NCBI GenBank assembly: GCA_023052935.1
Contig: CM041293.1
Coordinates: forward strand, 168,103,341 to 168,167,340
Length of the DNA stretch: 64,000 nucleotides
Source of the DNA: Piezodorus guildinii
Taxonomy: Eukaryota > Arthropoda > Insecta > Hemiptera > Pentatomidae
Direction of reading: 5' to 3'
Every line of letters begins with the position of its first letter. Positions within the stretch are counted from its first letter, which is position 1. The notes under the pieces are model-generated. The model had not been told where the DNA came from and searched no databases. It was given only the letters and a program-made list of their open reading frames with translations. Made by a program: the position numbers and the translations under genes. This document shows, one piece after another, positions 12,131 through 22,729 of the stretch.

Positions 12131-13123
12131 TAGAATAGGGCGGGGCTAGTTGAGCAATTTTTCACTTGTACGGATACTTCTCTTCAACGATAAGGCTTAA
12201 TGAATTATTAAGCAGCTTGATGGATTCGTTAATATATCCCTTAGCAAAAGTGTCCATAGTAATTTTTTGTAAGAAGTCGAATTTAATTACATCTATTTAA
12301 ATCCAAGTCAAGTTTACTCAATGTAACCCATATGTGAGTTAAATTGAGCAAGGGTATGAGACAAGTTGAGCACTAATAATGTCTAACTAAACCACGGGTT
12401 TAACTTCGACTAGAAATGAAGTAAAATATGTGTTTAACAGTCAGTTCTTTATGATCGTCTTTTAATGACAGAACGACAAAATTTAAAGTATTTTTTTTAA
12501 TAATTAACCAAAACTAGCATCAAAAACCTTGACGCATCTTAAGATTAACTTCAACATTATATTGTCTTGCTATTTAAAATCAGACTTAAATGTTTATATT
12601 ATTACTCATATAGTTTATATCTTAAAAAAATATTAATTAGATCTTTAGAACTTAATGATCATTGTCACTGTTGGAATTGAAAGAACAGAAAGGAAGCCAG
12701 CACCTGAAACACATTTTGTATGTGCCCATTCCCAGCAAGCTTGACAATAGATCCAATTTTCTAAGTTAAGCAACTAACCCTAACCCGGAATTTCAAAACA
12801 AAAGCTATGTTTAAAAAAAAAATGATAAGAAATATACACAGAACAACTCCACATATCAAAAGTACAATAATCCTCTGAAAGATTAACAGTTACCTGACTA
12901 ATACAGACGAAAACTTGTGATGAACAACGTTTTTACTTTTTGGTCACAAAATAAACAAAACACTCGAGCGCTTCACTCGCTGATCCAGCCGCCACTAGCG
13001 ATCGCGTGGTGATAATCCCTCCCACGACTCTTTTTTTTCCGCCATAAGATGCCTTGCGTACGGTGAATAGTTTGCGAGATCTTTCAATTGCCCCTGTGCT
13101 CAACTAACCCCTCTCAACCCCCA
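12131..13123. mobile_element. Putative non-autonomous DNA transposon with TIRs
   Basis: The left end reads GGCGGGGCTAGTTGAGCA and the right end, reverse-complemented, GAGAGGGGTTAGTTGAGCA. These are imperfect inverted repeats about 0.95 kb apart. Inside there is no transposase frame, and additional TTGAGCA copies occur near 12341 and 12367. A TIR transposon is the simplest reading; superfamily and exact ends are unresolved. Confidence 0.4.
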
Positions 13124-13349
13124 TGTAATATATAAAAAATAAAAAAAATAAATAAAAATAAACTTTATTCACATATTTACATTTTGACAAAATGTTAACA
13201 ATGATTTTGGATGAGTCATCCTTACAATCAGAAAATATTTTTGTTTTTTTGTGATAATAGTACATTAGCCTAATGGCAAACATATGGTGAAAAATTGAGG
13301 TTACTTTGCGATTGTAGGAAAAATTATACAAAAAACCTACGCATAAAAA

Positions 13350-13500
13350 CTACACATAAAATAATTGAGAATACATAAAATATTTAAAGATACATGAAAT
13401 AATTGAAAATACATAAAATAATTGAAAATACATGAAATAATTGAAAATACATAAATTAATAGAAAATACATAATATTATTGAAAATTATAAAATTTATAA
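13350..13500. repeat. About 20-bp minisatellite in the LINE-B 3' UTR
   Basis: Six to seven degenerate units of the form AATAATTGAAAATACATAAA lie between the LINE-B stop codon and its polyadenylation signal. Repeats in a LINE 3' UTR are unusual but known in some families. Confidence 0.75.
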
Positions 13501-13514
13501 CATAAGAAATTAAG

Positions 13515-15164
13515 TTAATTTAATAATACATGTTTTGTTCTCTTATGAGTATATCGTTTTAGTGAAAATTTATTGTAATTACCGATTTCTTTTATTAATG
13601 GGTTTTTAGAGACTGGAGTTTTACTGAAGTAAGAAGCTGTTTGTGAATGGACAAGTTGTTTGATTGTAGGAAGCTGCAAGTCTTGGAGCATTGATGATAT
13701 TTTCGTGTATCGGGGGAAATTATTAATTATCCGCATTGACAAGTTTTGAATTCTCTCGAGTTTATGGAAGTTAGTCGAGCAGGATGAGCTCCAGACTGGA
13801 GAGGCGTATGTGATTAACGGGCGGAGGACTGATTTATATATTGTTAATTTGTTTTGAGTACTCAAACGGGATTTTCTATTAAAGTAGGGAAACATTTTGT
13901 ATATTATTTTTTTCGCCTTGTCAATTTTTCTGTTGATGTGTTCGGTGAAAGTAAGTGATTTGTCTAAAGTAAGGCCTAAGTACTGTACAGATTTTGACCA
14001 TGGGATGAGAGCTGAATTTAGCTTAATTTGGTGGTTTATTTTTGAGCGACGTTTAGTGAACAGGATTGCTTCAGATTTGGTGGGATTAATTTTCAATTTC
14101 CATTTGTTGCAATACTCGTTAAATTGTTTAAAGTATTGTTGTAAGCGATTTACTACAGTATCAATACGATATGATGAAGTATACAATGCAGTGTCATCGG
14201 CGTATAAAGACCTCGTCACAAATGGGTTGGTCGGTAGGTCGGAAATGAACAAATTAAATAGAATTGGAGATAAGCAAGAGCCTTGGGGAAGACCCACCGA
14301 GATAGGGAGAGTATCGGAAGTAGATTTGCCAACTTGAATATAAAACTGTCTATTAGATAAATATGAGTGAATAATGTGAATCAGGTATGGCGGAAAATTA
14401 TATGAGATTAATTTGTATATGAGTCCGGAGTGCCACACAGTATCAAATGCTTTTTCTAGGTCCAGAAGGAGCATACCGGTATGTTTGCGTTCGTTAAAGG
14501 CTTTAGTGATGAAGTCAGTGAGTCGTGCCAATTGGTCAACGGTGGAGTGGTGTTCCCTAAAACCAAATTGTTCATCTATTAGTAAATTATTTAGTCTAAT
14601 ATGCTTGTTAATTCGTTTGAGTATTAGTTTTTCTAGAATTTTGGATAGTATATTTAGTAGACTTATAGGTCTGTAGTTCGAAACATTACTATGGTCTTTA
14701 TTTGGTTTTTTTATAACTATAGTTTTGGAAGTTTTCCAGACTATGGGGAAGTAACTAAATCTTAATATGGAATTAAATATTTTGGTTAAGAAATAAATAG
14801 ATTTTCGGCTTAAATTTTTTATTACTAGGGAGGGAATACAATCATCGCCTGGGGCTTTTTTAGGTTTTAGACCTTTAATGATTTTTCCGGTTTCTTTTAT
14901 AGAGATAGATGAGAAATTAACAGTAATAGGTGATTTTAAATAATCGCGGACGGATTTCAGAATTTTTCGGTTGTGGTGATTTGATCCAAAGAGAGAAGTA
15001 ATTGAGGGAGTTGTTTGGAAATGCTTGGCTAATAGTTGAGCTTTATCTCTGTCCAGATATGCATAGCCGTCATTATTTTTTAAAGGAGGAATTTTCGGAG
15101 ACTGCTTAGTTAAATTCTTGTGAATTTTCCACATTTTATTATCCCCTGGCTGACAGGATTTCAA
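13515..15164 (-). CDS. LINE-B reverse transcriptase (ORF2, RT part)
   Basis: The 549-residue frame carries a full RT domain: the fingers motif KKAPGDDCIPSLVIK (about 100-115), NYRPISLLNILSKILEKLIL (about 163-182), EQFGFREHHSTVDQL, DLEKAFDTVWHSGL (first catalytic aspartate), GLPQGSCLSPILFNLFISDL and YADD at about residues 321-324. A thumb region (YLGLTLDKSLTFTEH) and a C-terminal tail follow. Non-LTR RT uses element RNA as template for target-primed cDNA synthesis in the nucleus. No ATG is evident at the start: it is the downstream half of an ORF2 broken by one frameshift. The domain looks otherwise intact. Confidence 0.93.
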   Translation of the reverse strand: MKSCQPGDNKMWKIHKNLTKQSPKIPPLKNNDGYAYLDRDKAQLLAKHFQTTPSITSLFGSNHHNRKILKSVRDYLKSPITVNFSSISIKETGKIIKGLKPKKAPGDDCIPSLVIKNLSRKSIYFLTKIFNSILRFSYFPIVWKTSKTIVIKKPNKDHSNVSNYRPISLLNILSKILEKLILKRINKHIRLNNLLIDEQFGFREHHSTVDQLARLTDFITKAFNERKHTGMLLLDLEKAFDTVWHSGLIYKLISYNFPPYLIHIIHSYLSNRQFYIQVGKSTSDTLPISVGLPQGSCLSPILFNLFISDLPTNPFVTRSLYADDTALYTSSYRIDTVVNRLQQYFKQFNEYCNKWKLKINPTKSEAILFTKRRSKINHQIKLNSALIPWSKSVQYLGLTLDKSLTFTEHINRKIDKAKKIIYKMFPYFNRKSRLSTQNKLTIYKSVLRPLITYASPVWSSSCSTNFHKLERIQNLSMRIINNFPRYTKISSMLQDLQLPTIKQLVHSQTASYFSKTPVSKNPLIKEIGNYNKFSLKRYTHKRTKHVLLN

Positions 15165-16254
15165 AACCGTAGCCCAGTTTTCGTTTTTTCCAATTATTAA
15201 GACGTGTTTTAATATAACTATTTAGTTTATTATAGACTAATTTGGTTTTTGGGTTATTATTACGTTGGAAGTATCTTTTTAATCTATTTTTAATGTATAT
15301 TAGGGCTCTGAGTCGGTAGGGTAAATCATTATGATAATGTGGATGGTGATACTGTTGTGGAATGGATAACGACATGGATAATTTGGTATGTTTATAAAAA
15401 TCAATTAGAGTAGTGTCGATTTCTTTCGAATCATTTATGGTCGGATTTATGTTGATTCGGGAATCTAGCTCTTTCCTGAACATTTGCCAGTCAGCGTCTT
15501 TGAGCGAAAATTTGAGTATTTTTGAAACTGTAGGTAGGGGAGATTGAATACGAAAAATCACGGGATTATGGTCTGAATTTAGAAATGGTAAAGAGATAAG
15601 AGGTGATAAATTGTAAATATTTTTCGTTAGAGCCAAATCGATAATACTAGGTTTGTAATTACGTTGAGTCGGTATATGGGTTGGTTCAGGCGGACTGTGT
15701 AGTTGAATGAGGTTTTTTACTATGAAGTTTAGAACGAATTTACCGTTTTTATTTGTTCTGTTACAGTTCCACTGTGTGTGCTTAGCGTTTAGGTCTCCAA
15801 AGATGATCACTTGTTTATTTAATTTGAATAGTTTAGTCATGTCTGGAATATTTATTTTATTTGGCGGGATGTACACAGATATTACAGTGGTTGATTTATT
15901 GTTAATAATTGTATTAATCGCAACGGCTTCCGTAGACATTAAGTCAGGAGCTTGTATAAAATGGTGCTGGACATCGGAACGGACTAAGAGCATGACGCCC
16001 CCACCTGCTCTGCTACGATCTCGTCTATAAATGACATATCCCGGAAGCGAGAAACGATCGGTTTCAGAAAGACGTGTTTCACAAACAGAGACTAAATGGG
16101 GTTGATTATGATTTAAAAATAATTTAAATTCTACAACGTTTCCGCGAATAGTTGTAATATATAATTTTACGATCATAGACAAATATGTTTGCCTAATATC
16201 TTTCAAGTTAACATAAAATAAGATTTCGCCTGACCATGATGAAAACAGTATCAC
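15139..16254 (-). CDS. LINE-B apurinic-like endonuclease (ORF2, EN part)
   Basis: An endonuclease/exonuclease/phosphatase domain that nicks target DNA for reverse transcription. Landmarks are CETRLSE (metal-binding glutamate), VYIPP, FGDLNAKHTQWNC, SIIDLALT and NSDHNPVIF (catalytic aspartate-histidine). The frame overlaps the RT frame by 26 bp. Removing one A from the A6 run in TGGAAAAAACGA (near 15193-15210) would join the two frames, so a single-base insertion or a homopolymer sequencing error is likely. If the TSD at 16153-16164 is right, residues before about TTIRGN are flanking sequence. Confidence 0.88.
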   Translation of the reverse strand: MILFSSWSGEILFYVNLKDIRQTYLSMIVKLYITTIRGNVVEFKLFLNHNQPHLVSVCETRLSETDRFSLPGYVIYRRDRSRAGGGVMLLVRSDVQHHFIQAPDLMSTEAVAINTIINNKSTTVISVYIPPNKINIPDMTKLFKLNKQVIIFGDLNAKHTQWNCNRTNKNGKFVLNFIVKNLIQLHSPPEPTHIPTQRNYKPSIIDLALTKNIYNLSPLISLPFLNSDHNPVIFRIQSPLPTVSKILKFSLKDADWQMFRKELDSRININPTINDSKEIDTTLIDFYKHTKLSMSLSIPQQYHHPHYHNDLPYRLRALIYIKNRLKRYFQRNNNPKTKLVYNKLNSYIKTRLNNWKKRKLGYGFEILSARG

Positions 16255-17808
16255 AAATACTTAAAAAATTCAGAGGCAATCATTTTTTTTAATAAGTAAA
16301 ATAACAAAACTAATACCAAGAAGATACATATAGTGCAGCTATGAGCCTAAACTCAACCAATTTACGTCATTTTATGCTACTGAGGTCGATCGAAAGACGC
16401 TACAGTGGAAATCCTAAATTTTTGTCTATCCATGTTTAATTATAAAAGAGATCTTTAATGAGAAACTGATATAGCACAGACTCGGGAACACTATATTACG
16501 TTCTCTCCGAAGAACGATATAAGCAACAATTGTTAACTCGCTTGAAAAAATTCAAATCTCCCCTGCCGGTTTTGGACGGTTACAGCACGAAAAACCGAAA
16601 CTATTCATTCTATTTTTTAAAGATCTATATAGCTGTTATAAAAAATATACTGAAATTATGATCATATTATAATTTATAATTAATAATAGTTTACTATATA
16701 ATTAAGATAATGTTTAGTGGAATAATTTATGAAAAGTACCTCGTTAATCCCTTGCTAATCTAATAAAAAAATATTAATCAATGTTGATAGGGATTATACC
16801 GTGATAACCCTAATCCATTAGTAAGAAAAAATTTCATCTCCCTGAAATTCATCACGGAATGATCCAATTTACTAATGAAGTTAAACACTTTACCCCTCGT
16901 ATCAACTCTTTAAAAAGTCAATTTACATTTTAAAATCATATTTGCTTATACATTAGAAAAAATCATCCAAAATTGAATATTAATTTATCCAGAAGATAAT
17001 ATACAGCATGAATCTTTTCAAGGACAATGTTTTTTTTAATGTTGTTCCTACCGAATTTTCTACCACTTAAAATAGTGCAAAAAACAACAAAAAAATCTTG
17101 TGTGGTGAAAGCACGTACTGGAAGAATTTGTAATCATATATTTTGTTAATTTTAAGTAATAATTTTTATCATGATTCTATACAGAAATAGATCTCGCACC
17201 CAACCCTTTTATAGGTGGAAGTTGTAAAAAACAAATGATAAGTACTAAAGACATAAAATGGAAATTAAAAATTGTAAATATTTGTTAAACAGAAGCATTT
17301 TTATCATATTTTTTCTTTATTTACTTTTTTTTGCTGAAAAAATTGACATTATGATTTTGTGAAATAATTATATCTGGACTCAGGTGGAAACTAGGTAAAA
17401 ACCACTTTTTCAAGAATTGGGAGTTTTTCACATTCTGAAATGTCAGTTCGTTTAGGATTAAAAGGTAGTTCGTTTATTTGTATAAGGTTCAGTTGTTTAC
17501 TTATAAACTTGAACAGAAACATAGAATAGAAAATAAATTTTATTCTGGGACAGTGTTTCTTGAGCATAATAAATTTGTACAGTTTAAAATATCCAATATG
17601 CCTGGCCAACAGACAAAATGAACATAATTAACTGATATTTACAATTTTGGATAAATATATACATAATACAAAATAAAATAAGCAAATAAAATTAAATTAA
17701 TTAAAAGAAAAACAATCCTCCGAAAATAATTGTGTTGAACAAAATGGAAAATAAATAAGTTTAAATATAAAACAAAAAGAAGAAAAAATAAATGAATATT
17801 TATATTAT
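16165..17808. other. Gene-less AT-rich stretch
   Basis: No element or gene recognised. The frame at 17391-17609 has no domain features. Confidence 0.55.
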
Positions 17809-18565
17809 TCCAATATTTATCCTCTATATCTTGTTTACAGCTGATATACCTTTAGATCCTGATACCTTCCTAGCATCTTTTGCCGATGATACTGTCATTC
17901 TATCAACCCATTCAGACCCAGAACTGGCATTTTTCCATCTCCAAAGACACCTCTCCTTGATTGAACATTGGTGCGACAATTGGCGCATCAAAGCCAATCA
18001 ATCCAAAAGTAAGCACGTCACCTTCACCCTCCGACGTAAATCCTGTCCACAAGTTCATTTCAACTCTATACCACTTCCCTGTTCCGACACAGTCCGGTAT
18101 TTGGGTTTCCTACTAGACAAAAGACTGACCTGGAACCCACATACTCGACTTAAAAGACAAGAGCTCAACAGAAGATACGGACAGTTATATAGACTATTGA
18201 ACAGAACATCACAACTTTCCGTTGGAAACAAACTACTAATTTACAAGACAATTCTCAAACCTATATGGACCTACGGAATTGAACTATGGGGCACTACTAA
18301 ATTTTCGAACATCAAACGTATCCAATCCTTTCAGTCCAAAGTCCTTAGAACAATAGTCAATGCTCCCTATTATGTTACAAACAAGACCTTACATCATGAC
18401 CTCAAGATCCCTTATGTCCTTGATCTCATCCCATCCAAATTCTCAACTTTCCACCAGAAACTTGCTCACCTTCCTAATCCCCTGGCACAATCCCTATCTA
18501 GTACCAACCATCCTTACAACCCTCCTCGTAGGTTGAGGCGGCAGTGGCCGAGAGATCTCTTATAG
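17792..18565 (+). pseudogene. LINE-A reverse transcriptase, C-terminal fragment
   Basis: The 257-residue frame has about nine residues from the flank and then RT sequence: FADDTVIL (about residues 31-38), RYLGFLLDKRLTWNPHTRLK, LKPIWTYGIELWGT and the terminal RRLRRQWPRDLL. It lacks endonuclease and most RT motifs and is inactive. The frame is still fully open, indicating limited decay since insertion. The apparent start codon lies outside the element and has no meaning. Confidence 0.92.
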
Positions 18566-19001
18566 ATATGCAATTGGAGTGCTGGTAATGGCCAACTTCT
18601 CCACTCATGCCTGAGAGTGTGTGGCTCTAGCGCCCTCACTCAGTCTCCACTGACTAGATTGGTGAAGCGACTGACCGAGAGGCGCTGGGATCTCCTGACA
18701 TTGTTCCTCGGCATCCATTTCTGGATGCAGAGGTTCGATTCGGAGTTCCCAGGGGCAGTATGTAAATATTGTATATAGGTATGAATGTGGCCAAGATTGT
18801 AATTATTTTTTTTTCATTTATTTTATTTTATTTTTATTTATTTATTTATTTTTTCTTCTTTTGTTATTGAGGCATTTTACTTTTTAATTGTTTTACTTTG
18901 TACATATGGAATGAATGACTTCTTTTATCTCTAATACTTATTGCCCACGATAGTGGCAGATTGTATTACTTCTCAATAAAGCAATATTTAAAAAAAAAAA
19001 A
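17820..19001 (+). mobile_element. LINE-A, 5'-truncated copy with 11-bp TSD
   Basis: It is flanked by TCCAATATTTA at 17809-17819 and 19002-19012. It begins inside the RT palm, ends with CTCAATAAAGCAATATTTAAAAAAA and shares its 3' UTR layout with the complete copy. This is a textbook 5'-truncated target-primed insertion. Confidence 0.95.
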
Positions 19002-19012
19002 TCCAATATTTA

Positions 19013-19722
19013 GTCTTCTAAGAATAAAGTAAGCTTTGCAATAATACAGGATCTTTAATTGGCTAAGAATATAATTTTATTTATAACATTTTGTCATATT
19101 CTGAACCCAAACGAATAACACCCGAGAATGTTAATTTAAATATAGAGTTTATTCAGTTTCGTTGGAAATATATTACTTAAATTAAATAATATAGAAATAT
19201 AAAATTGTTATGAACAATAATCACATAAGATTATGCCCTATTCATCACTTTAAATTATCTTTCACAGTATTTTGCAAAAGCATTTTCCAACGGTATGTTA
19301 TACAATTACAGTACTTTCTTTATATTCGGAACACAAAATTATTTTACAAACACACAGAAGAGTTGTAATTTATTTTCTTTCTTTATTTAATTTAAAAATG
19401 TAAACATATTTTTGTTGTTCTTATGTTTACATACATTGAAGAATTGTAATTTCTTTTCTTCGTATATTTTAAAAGAAATCTTTTTTTTTTTTTTCTCATG
19501 TTAACATACATTTATTTCTCTTGTTTGTGCATTTTTATTAGAATTTATCTTTTATGTTATCTTCTTTGTTCAGGTTATGAGTTCAATTCTATTATTTTCA
19601 ATTATTATACTCAGTGACTATAGTCTTAGGTCAACTTTATGTTTCCTGCAGTATTATTCTAAAGGGACTTGTCCAAGAATAAATAAAGAATTATTATTAT
19701 TAAAAAAAAAATTACCTAAACA
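19013..19722. other. Gene-less stretch with a LINE-like tail
   Basis: Mostly T-rich low complexity. At about 19660-19710 the sequence AATAAATAAAGAATTATTATT plus an A-run looks like the 3' end of an otherwise missing LINE. Confidence 0.45.
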
Positions 19723-19952
19723 TATCTGGAGTGGGCAACACACGACTTTCACTTAAATAGGCTGTGAAAATAAATTTAAGAACTATCAAATATACTTTTT
19801 TTTATTTACAATTATTTTTGGGTAAATTGTTATTTCTGCAAAAAATTAATCAGAATGATTTTGTGTTGATGATGTTTCATTCTGATTGAAATAGTTTGCC
19901 CGCCTAAATAAAAATATTTCTTACTTAAAAGTACCTTTAATTTTGTATTTTT
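19723..19952 (-). repeat. DR repeat, old partial copy invaded by another DR
   Basis: It starts TCTGGAGTGGGCAACACACG, contains CATTCTGATTGAAATAG and TACCTTTAATTTTGTA, and is interrupted at 19952 by a full DR copy. Confidence 0.65.
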
Positions 19953-20847
19953 ACTTTCACTTACTATATATAGTAAGGGGAAGTATTGATATCGTGAAAA
20001 TTTTCGAATTCCAGTTTTCAACGGAAATACACGTTTTAGGGTCCCCTGAGTCCAAATAACCAAGTCCCGCAAAAAGGTCTATGTCTATGTGTGTGTGTGT
20101 GTGGTAATTCCCGGGCGGAAACGGTAAGTCCTATGAAACTGAAATTTCATATTTAAGACTACTATACGCCCGAGACGTGACAAAACTTTCTTCATCAAAA
20201 CGAGCTAACCAGAAGAGGCACTTTATACTATGCATTTGGCACCTTTTTTCAATTTTCTCGAAAACGGTTCCGACGATTTTGATTAAACTCGCTATATCGA
20301 TGTAAAATTTATTGGGCTTTATGTAGGTTTTATTTGGATAAAAATGGTCTGACAGTGCTTAAATGCCGATATTTTAAATTTTCTTCTTCTAAAGTACCTT
20401 TAATTTTGTAGATTCAATGATAATAACCAGATTATCTTGTTAACGCTGATGAAAAACAGGTAAATATATAAATTGAATAAATTCGATACCCAACTAAAGG
20501 AGAAAACAAAAAAAATATTTTTTTAATGCAATTTTTCGTTTTTGAACATAAGAGCAGTAATATACATGTATGATATACCGTTGGAAAGCTAAAGATTTTA
20601 GAAAAACTATCATCTCATACAAAAGCTTTTAAAAGTTAATAGAGAGTGATGAAATGAACATAAAAGTAACAGCTTATTTTAGATAATAATATAATAGATT
20701 TTTTAATGAAACACATGTTTCTATAGAAATTCAATTTGATTAATTCCTTAATAGTTTCACGTATTTTTATCTTTAACTGTATTTGAAAATTCTTTCATTG
20801 ATTTTTAGAATGGAGGTAAGTGAAAGTCGTGTGTTGCCCGCACCAGA
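19953..20847 (+). repeat. DR repeat, full-length reference copy
   Basis: The best-preserved copy. It starts ACTTTCACTTACTATATATA, where the first 32 bases fold into a hairpin against GTAAGGGGAAGT. The body has GTGTGTGTGTGTG at about 20085-20102, followed by TGATATACCGTTGGAAAGC. It ends GTAAGTGAAAGTCGTGTG with TTGCCCGCACCAGA. Reverse-complemented, the outer end begins TCTGGTGCGGG. It has no coding capacity. Confidence 0.85.
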
Positions 20848-20854
20848 TTTTTTT

Positions 20855-21248
20855 ATAAAATTTACCATATCATCCGATTAGCATTGATAAAAAACAGGTA
20901 AATATATAAGTTGAACGGATTCGATATTCAACTAAAGAAGATAACTGCAAATACATATTTTTAATGCAATTTTTTTTTTTTTTTTTTTACTTAGAAAAAG
21001 TATTATACATGTATAATATACCGTTGGGATCTAAAGATAAAAAAAAAAAAGTATTATCTTATACCTTGTATTGTTAAAGTTAACGGAAAGCGATGAAAAG
21101 TCTATGAAACAAACTGATTGTCGTAGATAATAATATAATAGATTATTAAATAAAATCCAATGTAAATAGTTCATTTTAAATTTATTTTCGTTTCTAAATT
21201 TGTTTAAAAATTCTCAAATAGATATAAATAACGGAGGTAAGTGAAATT
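20855..21248 (+). repeat. DR repeat, 3' half
   Basis: Directly follows the previous copy. It includes GTATAATATACCGTTGGG and ends GGAGGTAAGTGAAATTG. The hairpin half is missing. Confidence 0.7.
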
Positions 21249-21659
21249 GAATACGCCACTAAAAGGTAGGAAAAGGACTGTATTATGTTAGGAAGCTAAA
21301 TTGCCATATAAAGATATCTATCTCACTAGAATAGGAGCAGTGCCCCAAGGAGTACTTCTTCTAAGGCGGCCTTGAGCCGAGCCGGAAAAACTCAATGAAA
21401 ACCCTTTGATAAATGGCTAACGACTAAAAAAGGAAGAGGATGGGAGCGGAAAGAAATATTATCTCTCGGGTAAAAAGTGTCGGGTGGGATTGGTAAGGGG
21501 CTGCCCCTGCTAACAGTCCTCAGGGAAAAAAAGAAATAAAACAGAATGTTATCCGGGGCATGGAATCCAACTAGAGAGTCATTGCGAACTGAAGGTAACC
21601 TGTAAGAAAAGTCTCTTTTTTAAAAGAACCTAATTAATTTTTAATAAAATTCAGGAAAA
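21249..21659. other. Gene-less stretch
   Basis: Slightly GC-richer than the neighbourhood (for example GGCGGCCTTGAGCCGAGCCG near 21367). No recognisable coding or RNA feature. Confidence 0.5.
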
Positions 21660-21973
21660 TCTGGTGCGGGCAACATACGACTTTCACTTACCTCGACTTT
21701 TATAATCAATTAAAAAACTATTAAATATGCTTCAATTTAAAAAATATTTGAATTTGGGTTCAAATTATTTTCGTTGGAAACATACGTCTTTCCAACGGTA
21801 TATTATACGTCTATGTCACTGTTCTTATTATCAGTAAGTCAAAAATTACGTTAAAAATTAGTTTCCCTTAGTTGATCATTAAATTCGTCCAACTTGTATA
21901 TTAGGCCGTTCTTTATTAATTTAATTAAGATGATATGCTTAGTTTATTGGAAAGTACAAAATTAAGGGTAGTT

Positions 21974-22004
<31 letters not shown>

Positions 22005-22007
22005 GGC

Positions 22008-22223
22008 TTACCGAACCCGAAGGTTCGATGCCGATACCACCAAACTTCGCCTGCACAGACTCGTCCAATGTTCACCGGTCAAGCCCAAGCCCCCGAGATC
22101 AGCCTTAATGCAATCCTCCCATCGACGCTTCAACCTACCTTTCGGACGCCTACCAGTCGGTTCAGCGAATACCAACTTTCTCGGAATCCGTTCCTCACTA
22201 TGCCCAACAACTTTTGCGCCCAT
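22008..22223 (-). pseudogene. RTE-like LINE C-terminal tail after frameshift
   Basis: It continues the protein above: SEERIPRKLVFAEPTGRRPK, then GRLKRRWEDCIKADLGGL and EHWTSL, and ends SASNLRVR before the (TTA)n tail. The same last residues end the copy at 25832-26167. Confidence 0.88.
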
Positions 22224-22729
22224 TTGAGTCTCCGCGATGCTATCAACTCAATTATATTCACAGGGTACAAACTTCGCAATTCCGCGTTGTGCAACCTTCT
22301 AAACTCCCCAGTGGCCTCCTCTCTCTTCGGACCAAATATTTTACGCAGTACCTTATTCTCGAAAACCTTAAGCCGTTGTTCATCCTTCAAAGAAAGCGGC
22401 CACGTTTCACATCCGTAAAGAACCGTTGGAAGCATAATAGTTTTATAAATTCTAACCTTTAAGTTTTTAGACAGAAACCGCGAGCTAAGTAATTTAGCAA
22501 CTGAATAATAACACGCATTTCCCACCTTTAACCGGGACTTTATTTCTTCCTGGATTTCATTTTTTCTTGTTATCATTGAACCTAAATACTTGAATTTCTC
22601 TACGTGTTCAAAAGTATGACCTGAAATATTAATATCATCAAGATCGCCACCATTTCTGCAACTAATCATATATTTCGTCTTATCGGTATTTAATTCGAGA
22701 CCTATTTGTTTACCAGTTTTTATTAACAC
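22130..22729 (-). pseudogene. RTE-like reverse transcriptase, C-terminal fragment
   Basis: A 199-residue frame with the post-palm region of an RTE-type RT: GLELNTDKTKYMI, FKYLGSMITRKNEI, LPTVLYGCETWPLSLKDEQR, FENKVLRKIFGPKRE and RRLKWAQKLLG. The palm with the catalytic aspartates and the endonuclease are missing through 5' truncation. A frameshift then moves the rest into the frame at 22008-22223. Confidence 0.9.

Larger units (their letters stand above)
13136..16152 (-). mobile_element. LINE-B (jockey-superfamily), 5'-truncated
   Basis: A 3.0-kb minus-strand retrotransposon with endonuclease and RT frames, a repeat-rich 3' UTR and a 3' end marked by AATAAA (minus strand) and an A-rich tail at 13136-13160. 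TGTAATATATAA at 13124-13135 recurs at 16153-16164, a candidate 12-bp TSD. If correct, the element is truncated inside the endonuclease N-terminus and the first residues of that open frame are flanking DNA. ORF1 is absent. Confidence 0.85.

Noticed and set aside
13897..14337. 146-residue plus-strand frame
   Set aside because: Antisense shadow of the LINE-B reverse transcriptase.
15193..15215. Programmed ribosomal frameshift in LINE-B
   Set aside because: The A6 run is not in the phase of a standard slippery heptamer, and a one-base insertion explains the shift.
19953..20847. DR as a SINE or LINE
   Set aside because: No A or B boxes, no RT, no poly(A) tail and no visible TSD.
22068..22418. 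116-residue plus-strand frame
   Set aside because: Antisense shadow of the RTE fragment.
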